The position numbers and the translations under genes were made by a program. The notes beneath the pieces were generated by a model that saw nothing but the letters and a program-made list of their open reading frames with translations, did not search any database and was not told the DNA's origin. Source: an uncultured Ignavibacteriota bacterium (lineage in GTDB: Bacteria > Bacteroidota > Ignavibacteria > Tepidaquicellales > Tepidaquicellaceae). Taken from it: 6,447 nucleotides of DNA. This document shows positions 6,294 to 6,447 of this stretch, in pieces. How positions within the stretch are numbered: the stretch's first letter is position 1; every line of letters starts with the position of its first letter. The stretch spans positions 1-6,447 of the forward strand of contig CALGOI010000024.1 of NCBI GenBank assembly GCA_937959065.1. The letters run 5' to 3'.

Positions 6294-6324
6294 TATATTT
6301 GCCTCTCCACTCTTTATAAATTTG
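6294..6324 (+). promoter_or_regulatory. Two candidate -7 elements (TATATTTG, TAAATTTG) before the right-edge gene
   Basis: TATATTTG (6294-6301) and TAAATTTG (6317-6324) both match TAnnTTTG exactly. The TTTG of the first could also act as a -33 element for the second, but the 15-nt gap is shorter than the usual 19-21. A start about 7 nt after the second would give a leader of about 55 nt to the ATG at 6386. Between the dinB stop and here no intrinsic terminator was seen. Confidence 0.35.
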
Positions 6325-6385
6325 TATTTTTATATATAAAAAAAATTTCGTTATATTATTTTTAGTTCTTAAACTATACTGAAAG

Positions 6386-6447
6386 ATGAGAAAATATTAC
6401 ATTTATTTTTTGAAATTTATTGTTTTTTTTTTAATATTTTTGTTTAT
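6386..6447 (+). CDS. Start of a gene for an exported or membrane protein (partial)
   Basis: ATG at 6386 opens MRKYYIYFLKFIVFFLIFLF and continues off the right edge. Two basic residues near the start followed by an unbroken hydrophobic run look like a signal peptide or first membrane helix. It is preceded by candidate Bacteroidota -7 elements. Only 20 codons are visible and the DNA is extremely T-rich, which by itself produces Phe/Leu/Ile runs, so the gene is tentative and its function cannot be named. Confidence 0.45.
   Translation, partial: MRKYYIYFLKFIVFFLIFLF

Noticed and set aside
6248..6300. Terminator downstream of dinB
   Set aside because: Only a trivial CCGAATATTGG stem is present, with no T-tract directly after it.

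Overview
The window looks like a piece of a chromosome from the Bacteroidota/Ignavibacteria side of bacteria. This is inferred from several things. The DNA is AT-rich. Gene starts lack Shine-Dalgarno sequences. Matches to the Bacteroidota -7 promoter element TAnnTTTG lie at suitable distances upstream of two genes. There is a long secreted Ycf48-type repeat protein of the kind common in Ignavibacteria-like genomes. No rRNA or other taxonomic marker is present, so the placement is tentative.

Layout. Positions 1-2416 hold the N-terminal 805 codons of a large exported protein on the minus strand. It has a signal peptide, a first beta-propeller of Ycf48/BNR-like repeats, a choice-of-anchor-J-like jelly-roll domain, and a second propeller that runs off the left edge. 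A 171-bp AT-rich divergent promoter region separates it from a plus-strand pair 9 bp apart: yqgE (UPF0301/AlgH family) and a standalone two-repeat CHAD-domain protein, a predicted polyphosphate binder. An 819-bp stretch without a convincing gene follows (4133-4951). It contains a degenerate extragenic repeat, three perfect 14-16 bp palindromes, a block of about 53% G+C in surroundings of about 30%, a REP-like hairpin, and two dyads upstream of the next gene. Positions 4952-6247 encode a full-length catalytically intact Y-family DNA polymerase (DinB/Pol IV). The last 200 bp are very AT-rich and carry candidate promoter elements and the first 20 codons of another exported or membrane protein that leaves the window on the right.

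How the genes relate. yqgE and the CHAD gene are probably one transcription unit. The surface protein and dinB appear to be independent units. No classical mobile element, CRISPR array, tRNA or rRNA was seen. The part least explained by known features is the structured 4133-4951 intergenic region. It could hold an unannotated structured RNA, a decayed insertion or a cluster of extragenic repeats. Nothing here proves a new system.
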